From contig JAGCUZ010000070.1 of NCBI GenBank assembly GCA_017962615.1, positions 1 to 39,824 of the forward strand: a stretch of 39,824 nucleotides of DNA, read 5' to 3'. Source of the stretch: Bacteroidales bacterium. Its GTDB lineage: Bacteria; Bacteroidota; Bacteroidia; Bacteroidales; P3. Positions 25,054-32,693 of the stretch are shown here, in pieces. The notes beneath the pieces are model-generated. The model ran no database searches, was not told the origin of the DNA, and worked only from the letters and a program-made list of their open reading frames with translations. The first letter of the stretch is position 1; each line of letters starts with the position of its first letter. The translations under genes and the position numbers were made by a program.

Positions 25054-25548
25054 TTATTCTTCGGCTGCCATGGGCAGTGCTTCGGGTTCGTCGGTGGGGT
25101 AGGGGAGCGTGGTATGCCGTTTGTAGATCGACAGGAGGTTGCTGTTTAGCAGCATCTCCACTTCGCGCATGGTGGTCTCCAGATGTTCGGCGGTAAGCTG
25201 ACATTCCCATATCACTATGACCTGCCAGCCGTTCTCGCGCAGTATGCGGTAGTTGGCAGCGTCGCGTTCGCGGTTGCGCCGTATCTTTGCCTGCCAGAAG
25301 TCGCGGTTGGTCTGCGGAATCTTGCAGCAGCCTTCGTGGCCGTGCCAGAAGCATCCGTTGACGAATATGGCTGTGCGGTAGGGCCGCATGACGATGTCGG
25401 GCTTGCCTGGTACCGACTTGACGTTGAGCCTGTAGCGGTAGCCGTTGCTCCATAGCCAACGGCGCACTTTCAGCTCGGGCTTGGTGCCCTTGCTACGTAT
25501 GTGCGACATGCATCGGTGCCGCTGCTCGGCTGTCATGGTGTCGGTCAT
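25054..25548 (-). CDS. vsr: Very short patch repair endonuclease
   Basis: The 164-residue protein matches Vsr, which nicks 5' of T in T:G mismatches from deaminated 5-methylcytosine. MSHIRSKGTKPE is the N-terminal signature, the catalytic Asp is D51 in PGKPDIV, and FVNGCFWHGHEGC (W68, H69) forms the mismatch wedge and zinc site. The C-terminal tail of about 35 residues after VIVIWECQL is a non-conserved acidic extension. Vsr normally stands beside a C5-cytosine methyltransferase; none is in this window. The start is either 25548 or the ATG at 25536 (MTAEQRHR). Confidence 0.92.
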   Translation of the reverse strand: MTDTMTAEQRHRCMSHIRSKGTKPELKVRRWLWSNGYRYRLNVKSVPGKPDIVMRPYRTAIFVNGCFWHGHEGCCKIPQTNRDFWQAKIRRNRERDAANYRILRENGWQVIVIWECQLTAEHLETTMREVEMLLNSNLLSIYKRHTTLPYPTDEPEALPMAAEE

Positions 25549-25664
25549 TGTGTGGGTAACGCGAGCGGTGCCTTTTTTATTGCGTAGAAGGCGTGAAAGT
25601 AGCTATGTTGATTTATAGTTGATAAAAAGGCGTAAAATAATGCCGCCAGTCTTTAAAAAAGTAG

Positions 25665-25672
25665 TAACTTTG
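25665..25672 (+). promoter_or_regulatory. Probable -7 promoter element of the yajC operon
   Basis: TAACTTTG is a perfect TAnnTTTG element about 80 nt before the yajC ATG. No TTTG -33 box is at the expected distance. It lies in the gap between the divergent vsr and yajC genes. Confidence 0.55.
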
Positions 25673-25751
25673 CATTTCCAATGCGTTGTTGCATGATGCT
25701 GTGCGACGCGCTGATGAATTCATATTTATTAACCGATATAACAAGAAAGAA

Positions 25752-26081
25752 ATGAGTTTATTGTATCTTATTCTCCAAGCCGCGCCCCAGGGCAATGGTA
25801 TGGGCGGCATGTTGTGGCTGTTTGTTGCGATGATTCTGATCATCTGGCTGATGGGCGGCTCGCAGCGCAAGCAGGCCAAGCGCGAACAAGAGTTCCGCAA
25901 GGCGATGAAGAAAGGCGACCGTGTGCTGTGCGGTGGGTCGCTGTATGGCAAGGTGCACGAGGTTGGCGAGACCACCGTCGAGGTCGAGCTGGCCAACGGC
26001 GTTGTAGCTACCGTCGAGAAGAGTGCCGTCACACCGGCTCCCGAAGAGAACCAGGCTGCTGACAAGAACGCGAAGAAGTAA
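25752..26081 (+). CDS. yajC: Preprotein translocase subunit YajC
   Basis: The 109-residue protein (start MSLLYLILQAAPQ) is an accessory of the SecDF-YidC holo-translocon in the inner membrane. It has one membrane helix (about 18-36, GMLWLFVAMILIIWLMG) followed by the family motif QRKQAKREQEFRKAMKKGDRV and the domain GGSLYGKVHEVGETTVEVEL. The longer frame from 25686 has no conserved residues. Length is normal. A YbbR-like gene follows after 18 bp, then coaE, an order conserved in the phylum. Confidence 0.93.
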   Translation: MSLLYLILQAAPQGNGMGGMLWLFVAMILIIWLMGGSQRKQAKREQEFRKAMKKGDRVLCGGSLYGKVHEVGETTVEVELANGVVATVEKSAVTPAPEENQAADKNAKK

Positions 26082-26099
26082 GTCGCGGCAGATAGCGGT

Positions 26100-27113
26100 A
26101 TGACAGGCACCGGCACAGACTCAGGGCAATCAAGGCCGACGGCACAGCACGGACGCGGTGGGTCGCGACAATGGCGGCAGTGGCGCTCGTTTGTGCTCAT
26201 CTTCGGCGGCACGCTGCTGCTGTGGGTGGCCGTGGCTATGACCGACGAACACGAGTACCTGCACCGCTACAGGGTGGAGTATTCAGGCTACGACACTGTG
26301 CGCTACGCCATGACCCAGGCCGACACGGTGCTGGAGCTCACGTGGACGGGCAACGGCTTCTATGCTTTGAGAAGCACCCTCGGGCGTGGCAGCGACACGG
26401 CTCTGCGTATCGATGTGTCGTCATGCCTGCCGTCGCCGCTCGGCGACGAAGTGGCGGTGACGCTCGACGATGCCGCGCTGCACCGTCTGGTCGACCCCAT
26501 GCTGCTGTCATCGCATGTCAGCAAGGTGGTGTACGGCAGTGTGCCTTTGCGGGTGCATATAGCCTCGCGCGAGAAGCGGCGCGTGCCGGTGCGGCTGCGC
26601 GATGCCGAGTTCTCGTTTGCCAACCAGTATGGCTTGGCGGGTGAGCCGACGCTCGAGCCCGACTCGTTGTGGGTGTACGGAAGCCGTTCGTCGCTCGAGC
26701 ATATAGCCGAGCTGTATACCGCGCCATGCCGCACGTCGGGCATAAACCGCTCATCGGCTTGCCGCATAAAGCTCGACGCGTCGTGGCGGCAATACAGGGA
26801 TGTGAGGGTCGAGGCCGACGAGGTCGAGGTGTATCTGCCCGTGGCCCGTTTCGTAGAGCGCAAGTTCACGGTGCCTGTGCGTTGTGACGGCGGCGACTCG
26901 CTGTCGCGCGTGCGTCTCTATCCCGACAAGGTCGACGTGGTGTGCTGGATACCGCAGAGCGAATACCGCAATGTGTCGGCCGACGACATCACTGCCGTTG
27001 TCACGGCGACTCACCGCGGCCAGAGCCTGCCCGTGCGTGTGACACATTTCCCGCAGACGGTACGCATCAAGTCGGTGACTCCGTCAGAAATACAATATGT
27101 GATTATCAAATGA
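26100..27113 (+). CDS. YbbR/CdaR-like membrane protein
   Basis: The 337-residue protein has a basic cytoplasmic N-terminus (about 1-29), one membrane helix (about 30-47) and an extracytoplasmic part with YbbR-like repeats. Strands such as RKFTVPVRC, VRLYPDKVDVVCWIP and RVTHFPQTVRIKSVTPSEIQY are typical. In Firmicutes CdaR (YbbR) regulates the diadenylate cyclase CdaA. Bacteroidetes members stand between yajC and coaE and have no proven role. The stop overlaps the coaE start (ATGA). Confidence 0.8.
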   Translation: MTGTGTDSGQSRPTAQHGRGGSRQWRQWRSFVLIFGGTLLLWVAVAMTDEHEYLHRYRVEYSGYDTVRYAMTQADTVLELTWTGNGFYALRSTLGRGSDTALRIDVSSCLPSPLGDEVAVTLDDAALHRLVDPMLLSSHVSKVVYGSVPLRVHIASREKRRVPVRLRDAEFSFANQYGLAGEPTLEPDSLWVYGSRSSLEHIAELYTAPCRTSGINRSSACRIKLDASWRQYRDVRVEADEVEVYLPVARFVERKFTVPVRCDGGDSLSRVRLYPDKVDVVCWIPQSEYRNVSADDITAVVTATHRGQSLPVRVTHFPQTVRIKSVTPSEIQYVIIK

Positions 27114-27697
27114 TACGTGTTGCACTTACAGGAGGCATAGGCTGCGGCAAGAGCGTGGTGGCTGCCGAGTTTGCAAAGCTCGGCGTGCCGTGCTTCGAGG
27201 CCGACCGTGTTGCGGCGGCCTATTACGACGACCCCGCCTTCGTTGTCGAGGTGCGGCGTTTGTTAGGTCCTGGTATTATGTCGCCCGACGGCGGTGTTGA
27301 CAAGAAGGCCGTCGCCCGCCTTGTCTTCAACGATGCCGCCATGTTGCAGCAACTGTCGCAGCTGATACATCCGCGCGTGATGGCCGACTTCGACCGGTGG
27401 GCCTTGCTCCATGCCGACGCTCCCTATGTGATATGCGAGGTGGCCATACTTTACGAATACGGCTTGCAGCAGCGCTTCGACAAGGTGGTGTGCGTCTACC
27501 TCGACCTCGAGGAGCGCCTGCGGCGCCTTGTGCTGCGCGACCGTTGCAGCCGCGAGGCCCTCATGGCGCGTATCGCCAACCAGATACCCGGCGAAGAGAA
27601 GCTTATGCGTGCCGACTACGTAGTGCTGAACTACGAAGGCAACCCGCGAAGCCGTCAGGTGAAGTATATCGACCGTCAGCTGCGTAACTTTACTTAA
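27110..27697 (+). CDS. coaE: Dephospho-CoA kinase
   Basis: The 195-residue enzyme phosphorylates dephospho-CoA at the 3'-OH in the last step of CoA synthesis. The P-loop GGIGCGKS is at 8-15 and the substrate-binding ADRVAA segment follows (near 36-41). The conserved PRVMADF and CEVAILYEYGLQQRFDKVV segments are present. The correct start overlaps the YbbR stop (ATGA at 27110-27113); the ORF opening at 26942 is in the wrong frame upstream. Length is standard. Confidence 0.95.
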   Translation: MIRVALTGGIGCGKSVVAAEFAKLGVPCFEADRVAAAYYDDPAFVVEVRRLLGPGIMSPDGGVDKKAVARLVFNDAAMLQQLSQLIHPRVMADFDRWALLHADAPYVICEVAILYEYGLQQRFDKVVCVYLDLEERLRRLVLRDRCSREALMARIANQIPGEEKLMRADYVVLNYEGNPRSRQVKYIDRQLRNFT

Positions 27698-27699
27698 AA

Positions 27700-27796
27700 A
27701 CCGCGTCAGCCTCTATCACATCTATCGTCTCTATCGCATCTATAATCTTTCAACCGCGTCAGCCACTTAAAACTTAGAACTAATAGCTTATAACTA
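27700..27796. repeat. GATAGATG plus heptad repeat mosaic, locus D
   Basis: The gap between coaE and the GH3 gene has CCGCGTCAGCC, then CTATCACAT, CTATCGTCT, CTATCGCAT and CTATAATC units (the GATAGATG repeat in reverse orientation), a second CCGCGTCAGCC, and heptads ACTTAAA, ACTTAGA, ACTAATA, GCTTATA, ACTAAAA. It ends about 4 bp before the start codon. Confidence 0.85.
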
Positions 27797-27800
27797 AAAG

Positions 27801-30659
27801 ATGCGTCATCTACTACCCATTGTATTATTTCTATTGTGCGGTCTTGCCACTACAAGTCTGCACGCCCAGCATCATAAAAACTCGCAGGCCACGCCGTTGG
27901 CGCAGGCCGCCGACCGGTGGGTCGACTCGGTGATGAACAAAATGTCGCTTCGCGAGCAGGTGGCGCAGCTGATGGTGGTGCGCGTGCCGCGCCAGATGAA
28001 CAAAAAACAGCAGCGCGAGTTCGACAAGCTGATATCCTCGCAGGGGGTGGATGGCGTCTGCTTCTTTGCAGGCACCAGCCACGAGCAGCTGCACATGACG
28101 CGCCACCTGCAGCAGGAGGCTCGCGTGCCGCTCATGGTGAGTATCGATGCCGAGTGGGGCTTGGGTATGCGCCTGACCGACTGCTATTCGTTCCCGCGGC
28201 AGATGCTCATAGGCGCCCTGCCAGAGGAGTACGACAGTCTTGTGTACGAGATGGGCTGCGCCGTGTCAGAGCAGTGCCGCAAGATGGGCATACATGTCAA
28301 CTTCGTGCCGGTGGTCGACCTCAACTCCAATCCCGCCAACCCAGTCATAGGCACACGTTCGTTCGGCGAGAACCGTCAGCGCGTGTCGCGCAAGGCCGCC
28401 ATGTACGCCGCCGCCCTGCGGCATAACAATATCTTGGCCACCGCCAAGCATTTCCCTGGCCACGGCAACACCGAGACCGACTCGCACCACGACCTGCCTA
28501 TAATCAGAAGCAGCGCCGCCATTATGGACTCGCTCGACCTCTACCCCTACCGCCAGATGATGCGCTCGGGCTTGCCGGGCGTTATGATAGGCCACATGCA
28601 CGTGGAGGCCTACGACACCACGAGTGGACTGCCGTCGTCGCTGTCGCCGGTCATCGTTACCGACCTGCTGCGCAAGCGTATGGGCTTTCGCGGACTCGTG
28701 TTCACCGACGGCTTGGATATGAAAGCCGTTACCAAACAATATAAAGACGGGCAGGCCGAGCTCCTGGCCTTGCGTGCCGGTGCCGATGTGCTGCTTCTGC
28801 CGCCCGATGCCAAGGTCGCCATCAAGACCATCGAGGAGGCCGCCAAGTGCGACACAGCCTTGCAGAGGATTATCGGCGACCGTTGCCGCCGTGTGCTGCG
28901 CGCCAAATATCGCTACGTTGTGCTGCCTCAGCGCCATAACAAACTTGATGTGCCGAGCCGCGAGGACCGCGAGCGCTGCGAAAAGATAGCCTACCGCATG
29001 GCCACTAAGGCCATCACGCTGATAGAGAATCCCCAGGCACTGCTGCCGCTCGACGGCGAGGCTCGTGTGATGAGGGTGACGGCTGACGCCATGCCGGCAA
29101 GGGTGCAGCAGGGCGCATACGACGCCGTAGTGGTCGACCTCTGCTGCAGCCTTACCCCTGGTCGCAACGCCAGCTACGGTGTGGCCGACACCACATGGAC
29201 CTCCCTGGCGAGGCTCGCACGCTGCGGCATTCCCGTGGTGCTACGCATATTCGGAAGCCCCTATGTGCTGGGCTGCAATGGCTACAACCGCCTGCTGGCC
29301 GACAGTGCGCAGGTGGCTGTGGTGATGGCCTATCAGAACCACCCGCAGGTGCGTGCGGCGGCCGACTCGCTGCTGTACGGCACCGAGCATTTCGTGGGCT
29401 TGCTGCCCGTCACGGCAGGCCGCTATCCCGAAGGTTATAAGTATAAGGTTCCGAAAGCCGTGGCGCAGTCCGACCCCGACGCGTTGCTGAGGGCGGCAGG
29501 GCTCGACGTGGAGGCGTTCCGCAGGATTGACAGCATAGCCCTCGACGGCATCGCCAAGAAGGCCTACCCGGGCTGTCAGGTGCTGGTGGCCAAGGATGGC
29601 GCTGTGGTGTACAACCGATGCTACGGACGGCTTACCTACGACAAGGATGCGCCCGTGGTTGACACCAACACGGTCTACGACCTGGCCTCGCTAACCAAGG
29701 TGGTGGCCACTACCTTGGCGGTGATGCGCCTGGTCGATGCAGGCAAAATACACCTCGACGACCACCTGTCGCGCTACCTGCCTTACCTGAAGCATACCTC
29801 GCACAGCAAGATAACCGTCAAGCAGGCACTGAGCCACTGCGCACGCCTCAAAGCCTTCGACGCCTACTGGCGCGAGGTGCCGCTCTACAGCGCCTCCGAC
29901 ATCGACACCTCTGAGGCTCTGCAGGTGGCTCCCGACGGCTATGTGGAACGCAACGCGGCCGACATAGTGCTGAAGCAGATAGCGGCAAGCAAGCCCAACA
30001 AGGAACGCGGCTACGTCTACAGCGACTTGGGCTTCATACTGTTGGCCGACATGGTGCGTTATGTGTCGGGCCAGACAGTGGATGTATTCATGCAGCAGCA
30101 GTTTTACGAGCCGCTTGGCATGACGAGCACCGCCTACCGTCCCTTGCAGCACGGCATCGACATTCATCGCATAGCCCCCACCGAGGAGCTGGAGGTGTAC
30201 CGTCAGTGTGCGCTGCGCGGCTATGTGCACGACCCCAACGCGGCGGCCATGGGCGGCGTGGCAGGCCATGCCGGACTCTTCTCTACGGCCGCCGACCTTG
30301 CGCGCCTGTACCTCATGCTGCTCAACGGCGGCGAGATGGACGGCCGCCGCTACCTCTCCGAGCAGGTGCTGCAGCAGTTCAACCACCGCTACTATGTCCA
30401 TCAAGGCAACCGCCGTGCCCTTGGCTACGACAAGCCCCTGATCAACGACCCAAGCAAGCATGTCTCACCCTACGCTTCGCAGCAGAGCTACGGCCACACG
30501 GGCTTCACGGGCACCATGGTGTGGGTCGACCCCGAGGAGGACCTTATATACATCTTCCTCTCCAATCGCGTCTGTCCCGACGCCAAGGAGAACCGTCTTG
30601 CAAAGCTAAACATACGTACAGCCATACAGGATGAAATATATAAATCGATAGAGCAATGA
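27801..30659 (+). CDS. GH3 beta-N-acetylhexosaminidase fused to a class C beta-lactamase-type serine hydrolase
   Basis: The 952-residue secreted protein has a signal peptide (1-22, ...TTSLHAQ). Residues about 35-400 form a glycoside hydrolase 3 domain of NagZ type: catalytic-loop motif [18 protein letters not shown] (216-233) and nucleophile D303 in [10 protein letters not shown]. After a linker domain (about 400-560) comes a beta-lactamase/penicillin-binding domain (about 570-945) with S630-x-x-K633 (SLTK), Y740-S-D and HTG at 899-901. The fusion suggests cutting of GlcNAc-MurNAc glycans combined with a peptidase or esterase activity on cell wall material. Such fusions are known in Bacteroidetes. 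The stop overlaps the following TerB-J gene by 4 bp (ATGA). Confidence 0.9.
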   Translation: MRHLLPIVLFLLCGLATTSLHAQHHKNSQATPLAQAADRWVDSVMNKMSLREQVAQLMVVRVPRQMNKKQQREFDKLISSQGVDGVCFFAGTSHEQLHMTRHLQQEARVPLMVSIDAEWGLGMRLTDCYSFPRQMLIGALPEEYDSLVYEMGCAVSEQCRKMGIHVNFVPVVDLNSNPANPVIGTRSFGENRQRVSRKAAMYAAALRHNNILATAKHFPGHGNTETDSHHDLPIIRSSAAIMDSLDLYPYRQMMRSGLPGVMIGHMHVEAYDTTSGLPSSLSPVIVTDLLRKRMGFRGLVFTDGLDMKAVTKQYKDGQAELLALRAGADVLLLPPDAKVAIKTIEEAAKCDTALQRIIGDRCRRVLRAKYRYVVLPQRHNKLDVPSREDRERCEKIAYRMATKAITLIENPQALLPLDGEARVMRVTADAMPARVQQGAYDAVVVDLCCSLTPGRNASYGVADTTWTSLARLARCGIPVVLRIFGSPYVLGCNGYNRLLADSAQVAVVMAYQNHPQVRAAADSLLYGTEHFVGLLPVTAGRYPEGYKYKVPKAVAQSDPDALLRAAGLDVEAFRRIDSIALDGIAKKAYPGCQVLVAKDGAVVYNRCYGRLTYDKDAPVVDTNTVYDLASLTKVVATTLAVMRLVDAGKIHLDDHLSRYLPYLKHTSHSKITVKQALSHCARLKAFDAYWREVPLYSASDIDTSEALQVAPDGYVERNAADIVLKQIAASKPNKERGYVYSDLGFILLADMVRYVSGQTVDVFMQQQFYEPLGMTSTAYRPLQHGIDIHRIAPTEELEVYRQCALRGYVHDPNAAAMGGVAGHAGLFSTAADLARLYLMLLNGGEMDGRRYLSEQVLQQFNHRYYVHQGNRRALGYDKPLINDPSKHVSPYASQQSYGHTGFTGTMVWVDPEEDLIYIFLSNRVCPDAKENRLAKLNIRTAIQDEIYKSIEQ

Positions 30660-31519
30660 GCCGTTTCTTTACTTTTCTGGCAATGGGGCTCGGCTGGTCG
30701 TGCGGCGGGCCTATAGGCGGGCTGATAGGAGCCCTTCTGGGCGGCGCCATCGACAGGCGTGTGTCGGGCAATAACGCTCCACGCCTCGACTACAGCCATG
30801 GCGCCCATGGACCCACGGGCTCTTCGCACCGCGGCCCCTACAGCAATACCGGCAACGACAAAGACCTTATCGTGTCGCTCGTGGTGCTCATAGCCGCCGT
30901 GATGCGTGCCGACGGTGCACCGCGCCAGTCCGAACTGAACTATGTCAAGAAGTTCCTGCGCAGGAACATGGACGAGGACGAGGCCAAGGAGATGCTGCAC
31001 ATATTGCGCGGACTGATTAATATGCCCGAGGCTATTGAGATCGACGATGTGTGCCGTCAGATCATGGTCAACACCCAGTATGCCACGCGCTACCAGATGT
31101 ACGACTTCCTCTTCGGCCTGGCCTGTGCCGACATGGAGTTCTCGGTCGAGGAGCACCGTCTGTTGCAGGAGATAGGCCGCAGCCTGGGCATAAGCCGCAG
31201 CGACTACATGTCGATCAAGGCCCGCCGTGTGTCGGGCTCGACGCGCCAGGGCACCTCGGGCAACGCCGGCGGCAGCTACAGCAGCGGCTCAAGCTACAGC
31301 GGCACCGGCCGCAGCAAGCCCGACCCATACGCCGTGCTTGGCGTCTCGCCCTCGGCTACCGACGACGAGATAAAGAAAGCCTACCGTCGCCTCGCCATGA
31401 AGTACCACCCCGACAAGGTCGAGTCGCTCGGCGAGGAGATGAAGCGCAACGCTACCGAGCAGTTCCGCACCATCAACGAAGCCTACGAGACGGTGAAAAC
31501 CCTCCGCGGCCTTAAGTAG
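30656..31519 (+). CDS. TerB-like protein with C-terminal J domain (DjlA-like)
   Basis: The 287-residue protein starts with a hydrophobic Gly-rich segment (about 8-32, [20 protein letters not shown]), probably a membrane anchor. An all-helical TerB domain follows (about 65-190). A Gly/Ser linker leads to a J domain at 223-287, with HPD at 251-253, so it should stimulate DnaK ATPase. The layout is that of DjlA, a membrane-bound co-chaperone. The start overlaps the GH3 stop codon, which suggests coupled translation and a shared envelope role. Confidence 0.9.
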   Translation: MSRFFTFLAMGLGWSCGGPIGGLIGALLGGAIDRRVSGNNAPRLDYSHGAHGPTGSSHRGPYSNTGNDKDLIVSLVVLIAAVMRADGAPRQSELNYVKKFLRRNMDEDEAKEMLHILRGLINMPEAIEIDDVCRQIMVNTQYATRYQMYDFLFGLACADMEFSVEEHRLLQEIGRSLGISRSDYMSIKARRVSGSTRQGTSGNAGGSYSSGSSYSGTGRSKPDPYAVLGVSPSATDDEIKKAYRRLAMKYHPDKVESLGEEMKRNATEQFRTINEAYETVKTLRGLK

Positions 31520-31527
31520 CCGCATAC

Positions 31528-31629
31528 AGCGTCGGAGACGCTACACGCGCAAGGCGCTAATAAGACCGTACAAGCGTAGCGCAGTGCGGTCAGCGCATGA
31601 GTATACATGAAGGCCTCTCGGAGAGAGGC
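31528..31629. repeat. Stem-loop triplet, locus 2
   Basis: The first hairpin is AGCGTC-GGA-GACGCT (31528-31542), only 8 nt after the TerB-J stop. The second is the 28-nt hairpin (31564-31591) with arms GACCGTAC and GTGCGGTC and inner GCG/CGC. The third is GCCTCTC-GGA-GAGAGGC (31613-31629). Spacers are both 21 nt. Compared with locus 1 the middle hairpin keeps its loop while two base pairs are swapped. Confidence 0.75.
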
Positions 31630-31668
31630 GACCTCGTTCCCCCGCGCTGACCCCACGCTTCCCCTGCG

Positions 31669-31729
31669 CCGCACTCCGCGCCGTCCTCCATTCCGCACTC
31701 CGCGCCGTCCTCCATTCCGCACTCCGCGC
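31669..31729. repeat. Tandem 24-bp repeat, 2.5 copies
   Basis: Two perfect 24-bp units beginning CCGCACTCCGCGCCG (31669-31692 and 31693-31716) and a third 13-bp partial unit (31717-31729). The surrounding sequence is C-rich and non-coding. Confidence 0.9.
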
Positions 31730-31865
31730 TGAACCCACGCCGCCATCAGTCACAGTACTCCAAGTCCCCGGAGTATAGAGCCTCAACAGGGAAGCTCAAA
31801 TCCGCGTGCTCCCCATCCCCTTCCCAACCCAAACAAGGGGTAGATAAGGAGAAGGTAAAGACTAT

Positions 31866-31920
31866 ATAAAGAGTTGGTCCAACCAACTCTTTATCAACTA
31901 TATACTTACACTTTATGAAA
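31866..31920. repeat. Dispersed palindromic element, copy 2
   Basis: Perfect 13-bp arms ATAAAGAGTTGGT and ACCAACTCTTTAT with a CCA loop, followed by CAACTATATACTTAC and TTTATGAAAA. AG to GA-type changes relative to copy 3 are matched in both arms. A small ORF from 31915 is not trusted. Confidence 0.9.
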
Positions 31921-31984
31921 ACCTTGTCAAATTGGGGGTGGAGTCGAATTTTGTGCGAAATTTCAAATAGCGTGCAAGTGGTTG

Positions 31985-32192
31985 ATATATAAATGAATAT
32001 TTATGCTATGGCGGCTTTGTGTGCTTTGGGGTGGGGAATATGTTGTTTTGGATGGTTACAAGGGTTGCGGTTGGAGGGGGTGGAGGTGGGATTGGATGGT
32101 GGAATGGTGGGGTGTTAGTTGCTGATTGTCTTGGGTTTGGCGGTTTATAATACAAAAAAGTGCGGCGGGTTTGGGGAAATTGTGTATTTTTG
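31985..32192 (+). promoter_or_regulatory. G-rich tract and TATTTTTG promoter before the YEAP/lipoprotein genes
   Basis: From about 32000 to 32120 the plus strand is rich in G and T with few C, as after palindrome copy 1. At 32185-32192 stands TATTTTTG, a perfect -7 element; no good -33 box is at the normal spacing. If used, the transcript has a leader of about 240 nt before the YEAP gene. The leader contains a decayed ORF and a hairpin CTTATC/GATAAG (32399-32418). Confidence 0.5.
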
Positions 32193-32284
32193 CTGTCGAT
32201 TTCAGAGCGAAATCACGGAGCGTTATTCCTCGTCTTGCGAGTAGAAACCTGAGAAATTTCTATATAGAAACAAGAGAGCGGATA

Positions 32285-32417
32285 ATGGCTTCACGCGTGT
32301 TTGCGTGGGCTGTTTGCTGCATCTTTTTCTAAGGTATATTCTCAGGACCTCTACTCGGAGAAGTGGTTTACGGCACCACGCTTCTTTTGTTGTATTGCCT
32401 TATCGCGGTGCGGATAA
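32285..32417 (+). pseudogene. Frame-disrupted remnant of an exported protein N-terminus
   Basis: From the ATG at 32285 one reads MASRVFAWAVCCIFF and then a stop (32330-32332). One base back, the frame continues SKVYSQDLYSEKWFTAPRFF... to a stop near 32416. Joined, the two parts look like a signal peptide with a VYSQ cleavage region and a mature start. The break sits in a TTTTT run, so a one-base loss is likely. It may be a relic of a replaced gene, or a short leader peptide. Confidence 0.35.
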
Positions 32418-32439
32418 GAAAAGGTATACCTAACGAAGT

Positions 32440-32625
32440 ATGCAACACAAAGATAACGGCGGCAATGCCGTGTATGAGGCTCCCATATTGACTGTTGTGG
32501 AGTTCCGCGTGGAGAGCGGATATGCCACCAGCATTGCGGATGGGATTGCCGTGAATGGCAATGAAATGGTTGAATTGATTACGGATGAGGGCGGCAGCGA
32601 ATTCGACGATGGCGACTTCTTCTAA
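32440..32625 (+). CDS. Small YEAP-type protein
   Basis: The 61-residue protein has no signal peptide. It begins MQHKDNGGNAVYEAPILTVV and continues with VEFRVESGYATSIADGIAVN and an acidic end GGSEFDDGDFF. Many Bacteroidales genomes have small proteins of the pattern YxAPxxxVxExxxExxxxxS followed by an acidic, Gly-rich tail, often ahead of lipoprotein or surface-protein genes; the function is not known to me. The next gene starts 68 bp later on the same strand, so they are probably co-transcribed. The shape (conserved leader, variable acidic tail) allows the idea of a processed peptide, but no processing gene is near. Confidence 0.6.
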   Translation: MQHKDNGGNAVYEAPILTVVEFRVESGYATSIADGIAVNGNEMVELITDEGGSEFDDGDFF

Positions 32626-32693
32626 TGTGGAAGTCTTTGTCGTTAATCGGGAACACAACAACATGTACAACTAAACAGAAGAAACACAACGAT

